From assembly GCF_012849095.1 (NCBI RefSeq), contig NZ_CP051680.1, positions 6,692,001 through 6,756,000 of the forward strand: a stretch of 64,000 nt of DNA, given 5' to 3'. The translations under genes and the position numbers were made by a program. This DNA comes from Cohnella herbarum. GTDB lineage: Bacteria > Bacillota > Bacilli > Paenibacillales > Paenibacillaceae. Below are positions 28,635 to 36,160 of this stretch, in pieces. The notes under the pieces are model-generated. The model was not told the DNA's origin. It saw only the letters and a list, made by a program, of their open reading frames with translations, and did not search any database. The first letter of the stretch is position 1; every line of letters starts with the position of its first letter.

Positions 28635-28954
28635 TATTCCGTTTTTTCGCTTGCGCCGCCGAAGCCTGTTTTCGGCAATTCAGTAACGTCTTTTGCTCTC
28701 AGGCTTTTTGAGTGGAGGCTCTTCGAGTGAAGGCTTTTCGCATGAAGTTTGCTTGGGTGTTTATGGGCTTTTGTAGCGTGGGCCTTCATTTTTTTCTCAT
28801 GCATTTTCTTCTCATGCATTTTTTTCTCGTGGGCGCTCTTCATGTGAACTTTGTGCTCGTGTTTTTTCTCCGCCACCGGAGCGGAAGCGTAAGCTGCCGA
28901 GCCTGCGGTGAGAAGCATACAAGCGGATACGAACGTGATAACTGCCTTCTTCAT
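28634..28954 (-). CDS. Small secreted His/Lys-rich protein ending in LPKTG
   Basis: 106 residues; ATG after GGAGGCAATCCA. Signal peptide of about 23 residues ending in AYA. The mature part is made of short repeats rich in His and Lys (MHEKK three times, LHSKS twice, HATKAHKHPSK). It ends ELPKTG followed by only nine polar residues (FGGASEKTE), so the hydrophobic helix and basic tail of a normal sorting signal are absent. Co-transcribed with the sortase, it is likely its substrate. The His-rich sequence suggests metal or polyanion binding; this is inference. Confidence 0.8.
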   Translation of the reverse strand: MKKAVITFVSACMLLTAGSAAYASAPVAEKKHEHKVHMKSAHEKKMHEKKMHEKKMKAHATKAHKHPSKLHAKSLHSKSLHSKSLRAKDVTELPKTGFGGASEKTE

Positions 28955-29132
28955 TGGATTGCCTCCTTGGGATTTTGAATGAGGGGCTTTTGTCCCCTGA
29001 GTCATTATGTCCTTCTGCTCAGCAGAAATGAGAGTGAAACAATTCCAATGTATGAGATCGCGGTATTTTCGAAAGCCTACAGGTATTGTGCATTCGCGTT
29101 TAGGATGGTGATTCCTCATTAATCGGAAATAT

Positions 29133-29861
29133 TTGCTGTGTTTCCTTAGCCTTACTGTACTGTTCATGAACAACAAGGCGGAGGCGTTGCCGTTCAAGAA
29201 AGATCGATATTATTACGAGAAAAAAGGGGAGATGATTTGGGAAGTCCGAACCGATCATAAGATGATCGCCTTTACGTTCGACGACGGACCGGACAAGGTT
29301 CAAACGAATCAGATTTTGGATTTGCTCGAGAAATACGAAGCGAAAGCTACCTTCTTCGTCATCGGCAATCGCGTTACGAAATATCCGGAGATCGTGAAGC
29401 GGATCGTGAAAGAGGGGCACGAGGTGGCAAACCATACATATAACCACGTGTATTTCAAAAGTCCCTCTTCGGCACGGATCGTGCAACAAGAAATCGAACG
29501 GACCGAGCGGGAAATATATCAAGCGACCGGGAAGAAATCGTCTTTTTTTCGCCCGCCGGGCGGTTTATACGACGATACGATCGTTCAGGTCTCGAATCGT
29601 ATGGGTTTGGTTCCCGTCATGTGGTCCTGGCATCAGGATACGAGGGATTGGAGTAAACCCGGGGTAAGGAAGATCGGAGACAAGGTCATTCGGAACGCGC
29701 GAAACGGGGATATCGTCTTATTCCACGACCATGTTCAAGGGAAGACTCAAACGGTGGAGGCGCTGGGCATCATTTTGCCCGAATTGCGTGCCAGAGGGTA
29801 TCGGTTCGTCACCGTATCGGAATTGATCAAATCGTCGGTTTCTAAGGAAGTCCGAAAATGA
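29133..29861 (+). CDS. Polysaccharide deacetylase (NodB homology), secreted
   Basis: 242 residues; TTG start is the only sensible one before the hydrophobic leader (CFLSLTVLFMNN). NodB motifs: MT1 TFDDGPD, MT2 HEVANHTYNH with the two metal His, MT3 FRPPGG, MT4 DTRDW and MT5 IVLFHDHVQ. All catalytic and metal residues are present. It probably removes acetyl groups from peptidoglycan GlcNAc or MurNAc, as PdaA-like enzymes do. Monocistronic; a terminator follows. Confidence 0.93.
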   Translation: MLCFLSLTVLFMNNKAEALPFKKDRYYYEKKGEMIWEVRTDHKMIAFTFDDGPDKVQTNQILDLLEKYEAKATFFVIGNRVTKYPEIVKRIVKEGHEVANHTYNHVYFKSPSSARIVQQEIERTEREIYQATGKKSSFFRPPGGLYDDTIVQVSNRMGLVPVMWSWHQDTRDWSKPGVRKIGDKVIRNARNGDIVLFHDHVQGKTQTVEALGIILPELRARGYRFVTVSELIKSSVSKEVRK

Positions 29862-29942
29862 TGGAGTAATTGAGCGAGGGGGAACTTGATAAGAGGAACT
29901 CGATAAGGGGAACCTTATGTCAAGGGAAACGTCACGTCGCGG

Positions 29943-29985
29943 AAAACAGACCGAGCCTTGCGAGAAGGTGGCGGTCTGTTTTTCC
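29943..29985 (+). terminator. Terminator after the deacetylase gene
   Basis: AAAACAGACCG pairs with CGGTCTGTTTT around a loop of about 19 bases; T run on the plus strand and A run before it. Confidence 0.8.
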
Positions 29986-30042
29986 TCGCTATTGTTAGGG
30001 GGAAATGATAGAGTAACCGGGTTTAGTTCGTTAGTTTCAGGC

Positions 30043-30224
30043 TAACGGAGCCCACAGCCCTTATTCTGCTAAAAAGGACACTTTTCGAAATCTAACGGAA
30101 ATAGGCGCTCTTATTTTCGTATTTCCAATAAAAATATACTATTTGAGCATGAATAGAGGCTCGTAGTTCCGTTAAAAATTTAAAACGCTTGTTTTCGTCG
30201 AAATAGCGTCTTTGGCTTCCGTTA
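30043..30224. repeat. 182-bp nested inverted-repeat intergenic element
   Basis: TAACGGA at 30043 and 30093 is mirrored by TCCGTTA at 30168 and 30218. The spacing is exactly 50 bp on each side, and the sequence beside each motif also pairs imperfectly. AT-richer than its surroundings, no ORF. The form suggests a dispersed intergenic repeat with a folded transcript; it fills most of the 527-bp gap between the deacetylase and the tRNA. Confidence 0.7.
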
Positions 30225-30335
30225 GAAAAACTCACGATTGTTGTTTACGCCATCAACGAATTTTAGTAGATTTTAAGCGTACTCGTCTCGAAGTCAGTCT
30301 ATTGCGATTACCCTGAAGAAAAATGAAATTGGGTA

Positions 30336-30364
30336 TTGCAAAGCTCGTCCGAAGGTGGTATTAT
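30336..30364 (+). promoter_or_regulatory. SigA-type promoter of tRNA-Thr(TGT)
   Basis: TTGCAA at 30336-30341, 17-bp spacer, TATTAT at 30359-30364; start expected near 30371, 17 bases before the tRNA. Confidence 0.7.
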
Positions 30365-30387
30365 CTTATCTTGTGAGCCATTAATTC

Positions 30388-30463
<76 letters not shown>

Positions 30464-30532
30464 TTTACGTAAATCGATCCCTGTTCAGCCCTTGTGCTGT
30501 ATGGGGATTTTTGCTTTTTATACTACGCTGCA

Positions 30533-30706
30533 TTAATGGAAGTGAGACCGGCTCAGTACTTCTTCAATCGTCAGTTCGCGCTCGATAATCTCTCCCAGAA
30601 GGATTTGGATAAACTCATCATCGGGAGATTGCTCGGAAGCTCGGTGAAATTGGTTGATCAGAAAGCTGTCGTCAAGCGTATGAATGCTGTCTCTCAAGTC
30701 CCGCAC
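30533..30706 (-). CDS. Sda-like sporulation kinase inhibitor
   Basis: GTG at 30706 follows AAAGGTGG at good distance (57 residues); another GTG at 30718 is in frame but lies within that SD. The core LDDSFLINQFHRASEQSPDDEF then IQILLGEIIEREL matches the helical hairpin of Sda, which binds histidine kinases such as KinA and blocks sporulation during DNA damage. Last gene on the minus strand at the edge of the tail cluster, after the ImmA-like gene. It might belong to the chromosome or to the cluster. Confidence 0.7.
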   Translation of the reverse strand: MRDLRDSIHTLDDSFLINQFHRASEQSPDDEFIQILLGEIIERELTIEEVLSRSHFH

Positions 30707-30823
30707 GTTGATCACCACCTTTGTAATGATTTTTAGATGCTGGGAGATTTAATTCTCCTGGAAGCATGATGTGGTTGTATTTTCCATTACCCTGCTTTGT
30801 TTAAGAGAAAACATTCCTTAGCG

Positions 30824-31384
30824 TTAGAGGACCGCGTTTTTATTATGGAATTCCACTTGGAGCAATAGTCTCTGAGCCTCTTGCTTCAAAGCTTCTTCCC
30901 ATAGAACGGAAGCGAACATTCTACGTTGGATTTGCTCCAATCGTTTGCTCGCAAGTTCATGCGTGACTCCGAAGTGGCTGGCAATGAACTCGCTGGCTTC
31001 GTCCATTCGGTCAGGCAGCTTGAGCTCCCTCAACATGAAGAAAGGGGTGGAAGCATACAGCACGAACCGGTTCGCTTCCGCTTCTTGTCCCTCGCAGAAA
31101 AGCCGCGGCATCGTCGTCTGATTGCCCGCATGCCGAAGAATGTGGCACAGCTCGTGCAGGAAGTCTTCCCATTGCGATTCCCGTCCTTGCCGCTTATCGA
31201 TTAAGATGGATCTCAACCCCATATACTCCAGGGCGCGGCTAGTATCTTGCATGAAGTGAACCCACACATCCAGTCTTCCGGCTACGTCGTCGATATTCAA
31301 TTGGGAGGGGCTCACGATTCCCGATTTCAACCAAAGCTGCTCGATCCATTGTTCCAATGGGGTTGTTCGATAGTGTCGGTACAT
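30824..31384 (-). CDS. ImmA/IrrE-family metallopeptidase
   Basis: 186 residues. Zinc motif HELCH at residues 77-81 and a downstream Glu (EGQEAEANRF) give the M78-type active site. It follows the XRE repressor gene on the same strand with a 78-bp gap. In ICEBs1 and related elements ImmA cleaves the partner repressor to induce the element; the same role is likely here, switching on the tail genes after stress. Confidence 0.9.
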   Translation of the reverse strand: MYRHYRTTPLEQWIEQLWLKSGIVSPSQLNIDDVAGRLDVWVHFMQDTSRALEYMGLRSILIDKRQGRESQWEDFLHELCHILRHAGNQTTMPRLFCEGQEAEANRFVLYASTPFFMLRELKLPDRMDEASEFIASHFGVTHELASKRLEQIQRRMFASVLWEEALKQEAQRLLLQVEFHNKNAVL

Positions 31385-31462
31385 AGTCCCGTCCTTATTA
31401 ATGAGAATGTATGTTCGTATTTAATGGGAAAAGAAAAGCCCATTCGGGCTTAGTTGCGAGAA

Positions 31463-31867
31463 CTAACGATTACCTTGCTGATCTCCGGGTTTCCTGCCTT
31501 TTTCCTTCTCCTGAATAAACTCCCAGAAGCGTCGCATTTCCTCTTTCCGTTCCTCCGGCGCATTCAAGTAATCTTTGAAAAAAACGCCATGCTCCGGATT
31601 GTTGATGAATTCCTCGAATACGGGATACTCCATCGTACCGCCGGAAGAATGTAAGTCCGAGGACGCATTGTCCGTTCTTCCCAGCAAGTAATCCGTTGTG
31701 GTGCGGTAATATTCCGCAAAACGGCTAAGCATCTCGGGGTCGGGTTTACGATCGTCCGACTCGTATCGGGAGAGCTGGACGTTGCTTATGCCTAGATGTT
31801 TGGCAGCGTCTAGCTGTGATTTACTGAATTTCTCGCGTCGTTCTTTAAGACGTGCGCCTAACGACAT
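31463..31867 (-). CDS. XRE-family repressor of the tail cluster
   Basis: 134 residues; SD AAGGAAG before ATG. Residues 1-65 form an HTH_3 domain (RLKERREKFSKSQLDAAKHL, SNVQLSRYESDDRKPD), followed by YYRTTTDYLLGRTD, typical of ImmR/PBSX Xre-like repressors. The C-terminal half is charged and may be where the metallopeptidase cuts. The gene reads away from the sigma-like activator across an array of five palindromic operators, one overlapping its own promoter. Confidence 0.92.
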   Translation of the reverse strand: MSLGARLKERREKFSKSQLDAAKHLGISNVQLSRYESDDRKPDPEMLSRFAEYYRTTTDYLLGRTDNASSDLHSSGGTMEYPVFEEFINNPEHGVFFKDYLNAPEERKEEMRRFWEFIQEKEKGRKPGDQQGNR

Positions 31868-31899
31868 CGTAATCTTCCTTCTTTAGTAAGGATACTAAT

Positions 31900-31927
31900 A
31901 GTATACCACAATTTCCAAATTGGTAAA
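31900..31927 (-). promoter_or_regulatory. Putative repressor promoter (leftward)
   Basis: On the minus strand TTTACC (31927-31922), 16-bp spacer, TATACT (31905-31900). Operator 1 covers the -35 and spacer, which implies autoregulation. Confidence 0.55.
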
Positions 31928-32108
31928 CTGATTTATTTGCCAAAATGGCAAAATTACAATTGACTTTACCTAATTGGCAATATATGATGGGGTTACATTA
32001 CCGATTTGGTAATTTGTAGCTTATAAACGCAATCGGTTATTGGTTGGATGTAGAGCATTAGGTGATACCAATTGATTCTTCGAATCTATTATTTGCCAAA
32101 TTGGCAAA
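31911..32108. promoter_or_regulatory. Array of five 17-bp palindromic operators
   Basis: Sites at 31911-31927, 31936-31952, 31965-31981, 31997-32013 and 32092-32108 fit TTTRCCAAATTGGYAAA with few mismatches; sites 2 and 5 are near-perfect palindromes. A possible half site (ATACCAATTG) is at 32065-32074. Starts are 25, 29, 32 and 95 bp apart. Sites 1, 3 and 4 overlap promoter elements in both directions, so the XRE protein probably represses the sigma-like gene and tunes itself. Confidence 0.8.
31960..31988 (+). promoter_or_regulatory. Promoter of the sigma-like activator (rightward)
   Basis: TTGACT at 31960-31965, 17-bp spacer, TATGAT at 31983-31988. Operator 3 fills the spacer and operator 4 the start region, so bound repressor would block polymerase. 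The leader to the ATG at 32131 is about 135 nt and carries operator 5. Confidence 0.75.
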
Positions 32109-32130
32109 ACATAAAAAGGGGAGTGAACCT

Positions 32131-32697
32131 ATGAAAACGATTCGGATAACAGAGCTAGGCCCAGCTACATTAGAGAGCTACTTAGATACAAGGCGGATGC
32201 TATTGAGGAAAGCAGACGAGTTATCCTTACTCATCAGCCGACTGGAGCCGGTTAGATCGCTTGAAGAGATGAACGAAATCCTCGCTTTGGATAAAGATCG
32301 CCGATTGGTTATCGAAATGATCGGAAGCTGCTCTTACGTCATTGAATGGTTGGAGACGGGGAGAAGGCCGGGCAGTCGAAGAGGCATCGAGCGCCGGGCC
32401 GGGTATCAGCGGGAGATCTTAACGGATCCTGCGAAGCTGCCGACGAGTTCGAGATTAGGAAACGAATCGCATGCTTCAATCGAAGAAACCGAGGTTAGTC
32501 GATTTCGTCTCGAAGCCGCCCTCCGAGGACTGACCGAAAGGGAACGCAGTTGTTATATGCTCGCCCATGGCGAATGTTACTCTTTTGCCGAGATTGCCGT
32601 CTTGCTGAACATTAGCAAATCCAGCGTAGGCACCTACATGACGCGCGCCCAGCGTAAAGTCGCCGACAACGTTAGCTTCCTCATCCTCGTCGGCTAA
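32131..32697 (+). CDS. Sigma-70 region 4-like late activator (Xpf-type)
   Basis: ATG at 32131 follows AAGGGGAGTG; the frame extends upstream but through the operator, so the later start is preferred. 188 residues. The N-terminal part is helical (LESYLDTRRMLLRKADEL). The C-terminal 60 residues are a sigma region 4 helix-turn-helix: LTERERSCYMLAHGECYSFAEIAVLLNISKSSVGTYMTRAQRKV is the recognised span. PBSX uses the sigma-like Xpf to drive its late operon, and this gene has the same place and build. First rightward gene under the operators. Confidence 0.82.
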   Translation: MKTIRITELGPATLESYLDTRRMLLRKADELSLLISRLEPVRSLEEMNEILALDKDRRLVIEMIGSCSYVIEWLETGRRPGSRRGIERRAGYQREILTDPAKLPTSSRLGNESHASIEETEVSRFRLEAALRGLTERERSCYMLAHGECYSFAEIAVLLNISKSSVGTYMTRAQRKVADNVSFLILVG

Positions 32698-32770
32698 CGG
32701 TTGATTGTCAGGTTGTCGTACGGTTGCCACTTAATAGCGAGAGGACAAATTAGGGGAGAGGAGGACTGAC

Positions 32771-32815
32771 ATGGCAAACCACTCACGAAATAGAAGCTAT
32801 GGGCATCAGCCATGA
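32771..32815 (+). CDS. Possible 14-residue leader ORF before the tail operon
   Basis: ATG behind an excellent SD (GGGGAGAGGAGGA). It encodes MANHSRNRSYGHQP and its TGA overlaps the next start as ATGA. The following gene has no SD of its own, so translation is probably coupled. No separate function is evident; it could be the relic of a longer gene. Confidence 0.4.
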   Translation: MANHSRNRSYGHQP

Positions 32816-33654
32816 GGAACGGTATTCGGCAAAGGTTGACTCAAGCCGTTCCGTTGATCGGGGGAAGAGTCGTCGAAGCCGACGAGACGGCAACCGGCTT
32901 GGACAAGCCTTACGTGTTGCTCGTTCAAGGCGCCGATACGGTAGACACCGATTGGATGGGATATCGAACCTCTTTCGAAATATGGCCTTTCGTTTCGCAG
33001 GATGAATTTTCCGAAGTGGACGGGTTATCCAACCTGATCATTCAAGCATTGGACGGGCAGGTCATTACCGATCCGGATTCTATGGCATCATTCACTTGTC
33101 AATACGAGGGGAACATCGGCAGCGACAAAGTCGATATCGAGCGGAACGCTCTCACTCGCGGCCTTCGATTTGCGGTAATCTCCGTGAAGAGAGGGGATGT
33201 CCCAGAAGATTTGCAGGAGGACGCCTGGCTAGCTGCCCTCTCAAGCTGGACCAAGAATACGCTAGGCAGCGAGGATTGGCAGGTTTACTGCGGCAAATGG
33301 CCTTCGGACTACGTTCGACCGTCTATCTTATGGAGATTGGAAGGCGCGGAAACTACGGCAAGCACCCGAGCGGCTACGATCGAGGTTCGCAAGAAAACGG
33401 TCGGTCATGTATTAGGCCGAACTTTGGGCGAGCAGACCGCAACTATCCTGGAGCTTACGCAAGCCTTAACCAGCGCGGTAAAAATTCCTCTTAACGTTAC
33501 CGAGCGTCGTTATTTATCCGTACTTAGCCCTATCGTCGATCTCGCGCAAGATGCTTTAACCGAAGGACAGCTATCAATCACGCTATCGAGAAAGGTCGTG
33601 CGTCAGCTAGACGAGGGCCCGTTGATGCGGACAATTCAATTTCAACACAAATGA
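32812..33654 (+). CDS. Tail-terminator/completion-like protein, possible two-domain fusion
   Basis: 280 residues, first structural gene. Not firmly recognised. The N-terminal half (RQRLTQAVPLIGGRVVEAD..., KPYVLLVQGADT, YRTSFEIWPFV) looks like a tail completion protein. The C-terminal half (ILWRLEGAETTASTRAATIE..., VTERRYLSVLSPIVDLAQ, ITLSRKVVRQ) has the strand pattern of tail terminators such as XkdJ. It may be two terminator-like domains in one chain. Position before the sheath gene fits a protein that caps tube and sheath. Translation may depend on the upstream mini-ORF. Confidence 0.5.
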   Translation: MRNGIRQRLTQAVPLIGGRVVEADETATGLDKPYVLLVQGADTVDTDWMGYRTSFEIWPFVSQDEFSEVDGLSNLIIQALDGQVITDPDSMASFTCQYEGNIGSDKVDIERNALTRGLRFAVISVKRGDVPEDLQEDAWLAALSSWTKNTLGSEDWQVYCGKWPSDYVRPSILWRLEGAETTASTRAATIEVRKKTVGHVLGRTLGEQTATILELTQALTSAVKIPLNVTERRYLSVLSPIVDLAQDALTEGQLSITLSRKVVRQLDEGPLMRTIQFQHK

Positions 33655-33671
33655 TGAACGAGGTGGTACGA

Positions 33672-33863
33672 ATGGCAAACAAGAAAGCCGGAGTCGCGGA
33701 AGCAAGGTACAACCGGGACGATTATATGCAAAATGCGCAGGCGCTTTTTCAGGTGAACCCCGAGATTGTTGCCGGAGCTTTCCATCAAGTCGAGAACGAT
33801 CAACTTACCATCGATGATGCCAAGCGCTTAGTCGATCAATTTCTGAAAAGGAAGGTGCTTTAA
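33672..33863 (+). CDS. Small hypothetical tail-cluster protein
   Basis: ATG at 33672 follows GAGGTGG with 5-base spacing; an in-frame ATG at 33651 overlaps the previous stop but has a poorer site. 63 residues, helical and charged (ARYNRDDYMQNAQALFQ, VENDQLTIDDAKRLVDQFLKR). One base separates it from the sheath gene, so it is co-translated with it. Small proteins of this kind precede the sheath gene in some PBSX-like modules; function unknown. Confidence 0.7.
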   Translation: MANKKAGVAEARYNRDDYMQNAQALFQVNPEIVAGAFHQVENDQLTIDDAKRLVDQFLKRKVL

Positions 33864-33864
33864 T

Positions 33865-35313
33865 ATGGCTGGAGGAACTTGGAGTACGACGGATAAACCG
33901 GTATTGCCGGGTTTTTATATGAATTTTCGGGCAGCCGCGGCTGCGGCGATCCAAGCGGGAGCTAGAGGCGTTGTAATCGTACCGGTAAAAGCTCATTGGG
34001 GGCCGGCAAAACAATTTGTCGAAATCTCCAGCGAAACGGAAGCGGCGAATGCCTACTCGCGTTCGGAGGAAAATGGAGCGACAGCATACCGTTCTATTAA
34101 GCTAGCGTTGCTGGGAGGCGCGCGGAAAGTTATTGCTTATCGCATGGCTGACGGGAGCGCGGCCGCTTCGGCGATTACGTTGACGGATTCGGCAAGCACG
34201 CCGGTAAACGTCTTGAGCCTGGAAGCGAAATACCCGGGCACTAGAGGGAATGATTTCAGGGTTACGGTTCAAGTCAACGCGGTCGAACCCGCTAAGAAGG
34301 ATTTGAAGCTGTTCGAAGGAACGACGTTGCTTCGTACTTTTACGATCGACGGAAGCTCTATTCAAGCGGCGGTTAATACCATCAACGCCGATAGCGGCAA
34401 CAAATGGGTGAATGCCTCGAAGCTTGCCGAAGGTAACGGCACGCTAGCTAGCGTGTCGGGCGTTTCTTTGAGCGGCGGAAACTCGGGCTTAACGGGTATC
34501 ACCAACGCGGAGTACTTGAACGCGCTGGCAGATTTCGAAACCCGGGACTTCAATGTCATCTCGCTTGATGGCGTATCGGATCCGGCTCTTCATACGAGCG
34601 TTGCTTCTTGGGTGAGTCGAATTCGGAGTGAAGGCAAAGGCGTTATCGCGGTGCTGGGAGGCACTTCGGCAGACGATACGGCATCCGATGCGGTGGCCAA
34701 GGCGATTAGCCGCAGCTCGGCGTTTAATCATGAAGGCGTCGTTAACGTCGGCACCGGCGTTAAGTTGGACGGAACTTCCTACAGTTCCGCTCAAGCTGCG
34801 GCCTATGTCGCGGGATTGATCGCGGGACAGGGGCTTAGCCAATCGACCACTTATGCCCCATCTCCGTTCGAAGACGTTACTCGTAGATGGACTCGCTCCG
34901 AGCAAGAGCAAGCCGTTCGCAATGGCGTATTCTTGCTCGTTCACGACGGTCGCCTAGTCAAAGCCTTGCGAGGCATTAACAGCTTAGTGACGTTACGCGA
35001 AGGACAGAACAATCCATGGAAGAAAATCCGCACGATTCGCGTGATGGACAGTATTAACTCCGATCTTCAACGGACGGCCGAAGATTCCTACATCGGTAAA
35101 GTCAACAACAGCGAAGAAGGACGATTGGCGCTCATCGGCGCATGCCGTCAGTATATGCAGTCGCTAGCTCAAGCTGGCATTATCGAAGCCGAAGGTTACG
35201 ACGTCTATGTAGATCCGGATTATACTCCGGAGCCGGACCAGGTTTTCTTGAAGTGGGAAGCGCGTCTTACGGACGTTATGGAACAAATTTTCAGCACGTT
35301 TATCGTGCGATAA
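33865..35313 (+). CDS. xkdK: Contractile tail sheath protein (XkdK family)
   Basis: 482 residues. Begins AGGTWSTTDKPVLPGFYMNF, the conserved sheath opening of the PBSX/XkdK family, and ends with the C-terminal sheath domain (DSINSDLQRTAEDSYIGKVNN..., IEAEGYDVYVDPDY..., VFLKWEARLTDVMEQIFSTFIVR). The middle Gly/Ser/Asn-rich part is the variable surface domain. Its presence shows that the particle is myovirus-like and contracts. Strongly expressed gene in such clusters. Confidence 0.95.
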   Translation: MAGGTWSTTDKPVLPGFYMNFRAAAAAAIQAGARGVVIVPVKAHWGPAKQFVEISSETEAANAYSRSEENGATAYRSIKLALLGGARKVIAYRMADGSAAASAITLTDSASTPVNVLSLEAKYPGTRGNDFRVTVQVNAVEPAKKDLKLFEGTTLLRTFTIDGSSIQAAVNTINADSGNKWVNASKLAEGNGTLASVSGVSLSGGNSGLTGITNAEYLNALADFETRDFNVISLDGVSDPALHTSVASWVSRIRSEGKGVIAVLGGTSADDTASDAVAKAISRSSAFNHEGVVNVGTGVKLDGTSYSSAQAAAYVAGLIAGQGLSQSTTYAPSPFEDVTRRWTRSEQEQAVRNGVFLLVHDGRLVKALRGINSLVTLREGQNNPWKKIRTIRVMDSINSDLQRTAEDSYIGKVNNSEEGRLALIGACRQYMQSLAQAGIIEAEGYDVYVDPDYTPEPDQVFLKWEARLTDVMEQIFSTFIVR

Positions 35314-35328
35314 GGGGGCAGAACAAAC

Positions 35329-35736
35329 ATGATGGATCCAACAAGAGCGATTCTGGGTACGTATGGACAAGTGTTTATTGACGGGGTATGGCAAACGAAT
35401 ATTAACAAGCTTGAGGCTTCGGTCGAGGTGGAGAAGCGGGAGTTGAAGCTCGCTGGACGAGAGTGGACGACGCATAAGCTGGGCGCTAAGAAGGGCACGG
35501 GTACGATGAGCGGTTACAAAGTGACTAGCGAAATGATTAATCGTGGGTTCTCTAAATTTACCATCGTTAACAAGTTGTCCGACCCGGAAGCCTATGGTTT
35601 TGAGCGTATTGAATTATATGACTGCGTTGTGGATAAGATCCAACTGGCCAATTGGACGGCGGGAGAAGAAGTAACTGAGGAGACAGCTTTCACTTTCGTA
35701 GGATACAAGTTGACCGATCCGATCGTAGCAGGCTAA
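35329..35736 (+). CDS. xkdM: Tail tube protein (XkdM family)
   Basis: 135 residues. GQVFIDGVWQTNINKLEASVEVEKRE is the typical start; KKGTGTMSGYKVTSEMI and FERIELYDCVVDKIQLANW are conserved tube strands. It polymerises inside the sheath. Starts 15 bp after the sheath gene behind AAGGGGG. Confidence 0.94.
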   Translation: MMDPTRAILGTYGQVFIDGVWQTNINKLEASVEVEKRELKLAGREWTTHKLGAKKGTGTMSGYKVTSEMINRGFSKFTIVNKLSDPEAYGFERIELYDCVVDKIQLANWTAGEEVTEETAFTFVGYKLTDPIVAG

Positions 35737-35755
35737 TAAAGGGAGGAAAGACAAA

Positions 35756-36160
35756 ATGTCTTTTGATCAATTGACGGATGAACAGGTTTTGCAGCGATTA
35801 CTGGACGCCGACAAACTGCCCGAGCGGGCAGTAAGGCTTGAACGCCTTGATATTCCGGTTAAACTTCGCGGTTTGACCGGCAAGCAAGTATTCAACATTC
35901 GCGAACGTTGCACAGAGAGAAAAGAGAAACGCGGTCAGACGATCACGCGGTTGGACGAGGAATTGTTTAACGTGTCGCTAATCGCGGCTTCCACCATCTC
36001 TCCCAATTGGGGGAACCCGCAACTGCTAGATAAATTCTCGGCTAGTGGCGCAGAGGAAGTAATCAAGAGGATTTTACTGGCGGGAGAGCTGTCGGCGCTT
36101 GGAGACATTGTGCTCGACTTGTCCGGTTTTAACACGGAGCTCGAAGACGTAAAAAACTAA
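35756..36160 (+). CDS. xkdN: Tail assembly chaperone, zero-frame product (XkdN family)
   Basis: 134 residues, SD GGGAGGAAAG. LTDEQVLQRLLDADKLPERAVRLERL and LRGLTGKQVFNIRERCTERK match the XkdN/gpG-like chaperone that binds the tape measure during assembly. The last sense codons before TAA, GTA AAA AAC, contain the slippery heptamer A AAA AAC, and a -1 open frame continues for 56 codons. This is the gpG/gpGT arrangement conserved in long-tailed phages. Confidence 0.92.
   Translation: MSFDQLTDEQVLQRLLDADKLPERAVRLERLDIPVKLRGLTGKQVFNIRERCTERKEKRGQTITRLDEELFNVSLIAASTISPNWGNPQLLDKFSASGAEEVIKRILLAGELSALGDIVLDLSGFNTELEDVKN

Noticed and set aside
31911..32108. CRISPR-like array
   Set aside because: The repeats are 17-bp palindromes with irregular 8-80 bp gaps, overlap promoter boxes and have no cas genes nearby; operators explain them better.
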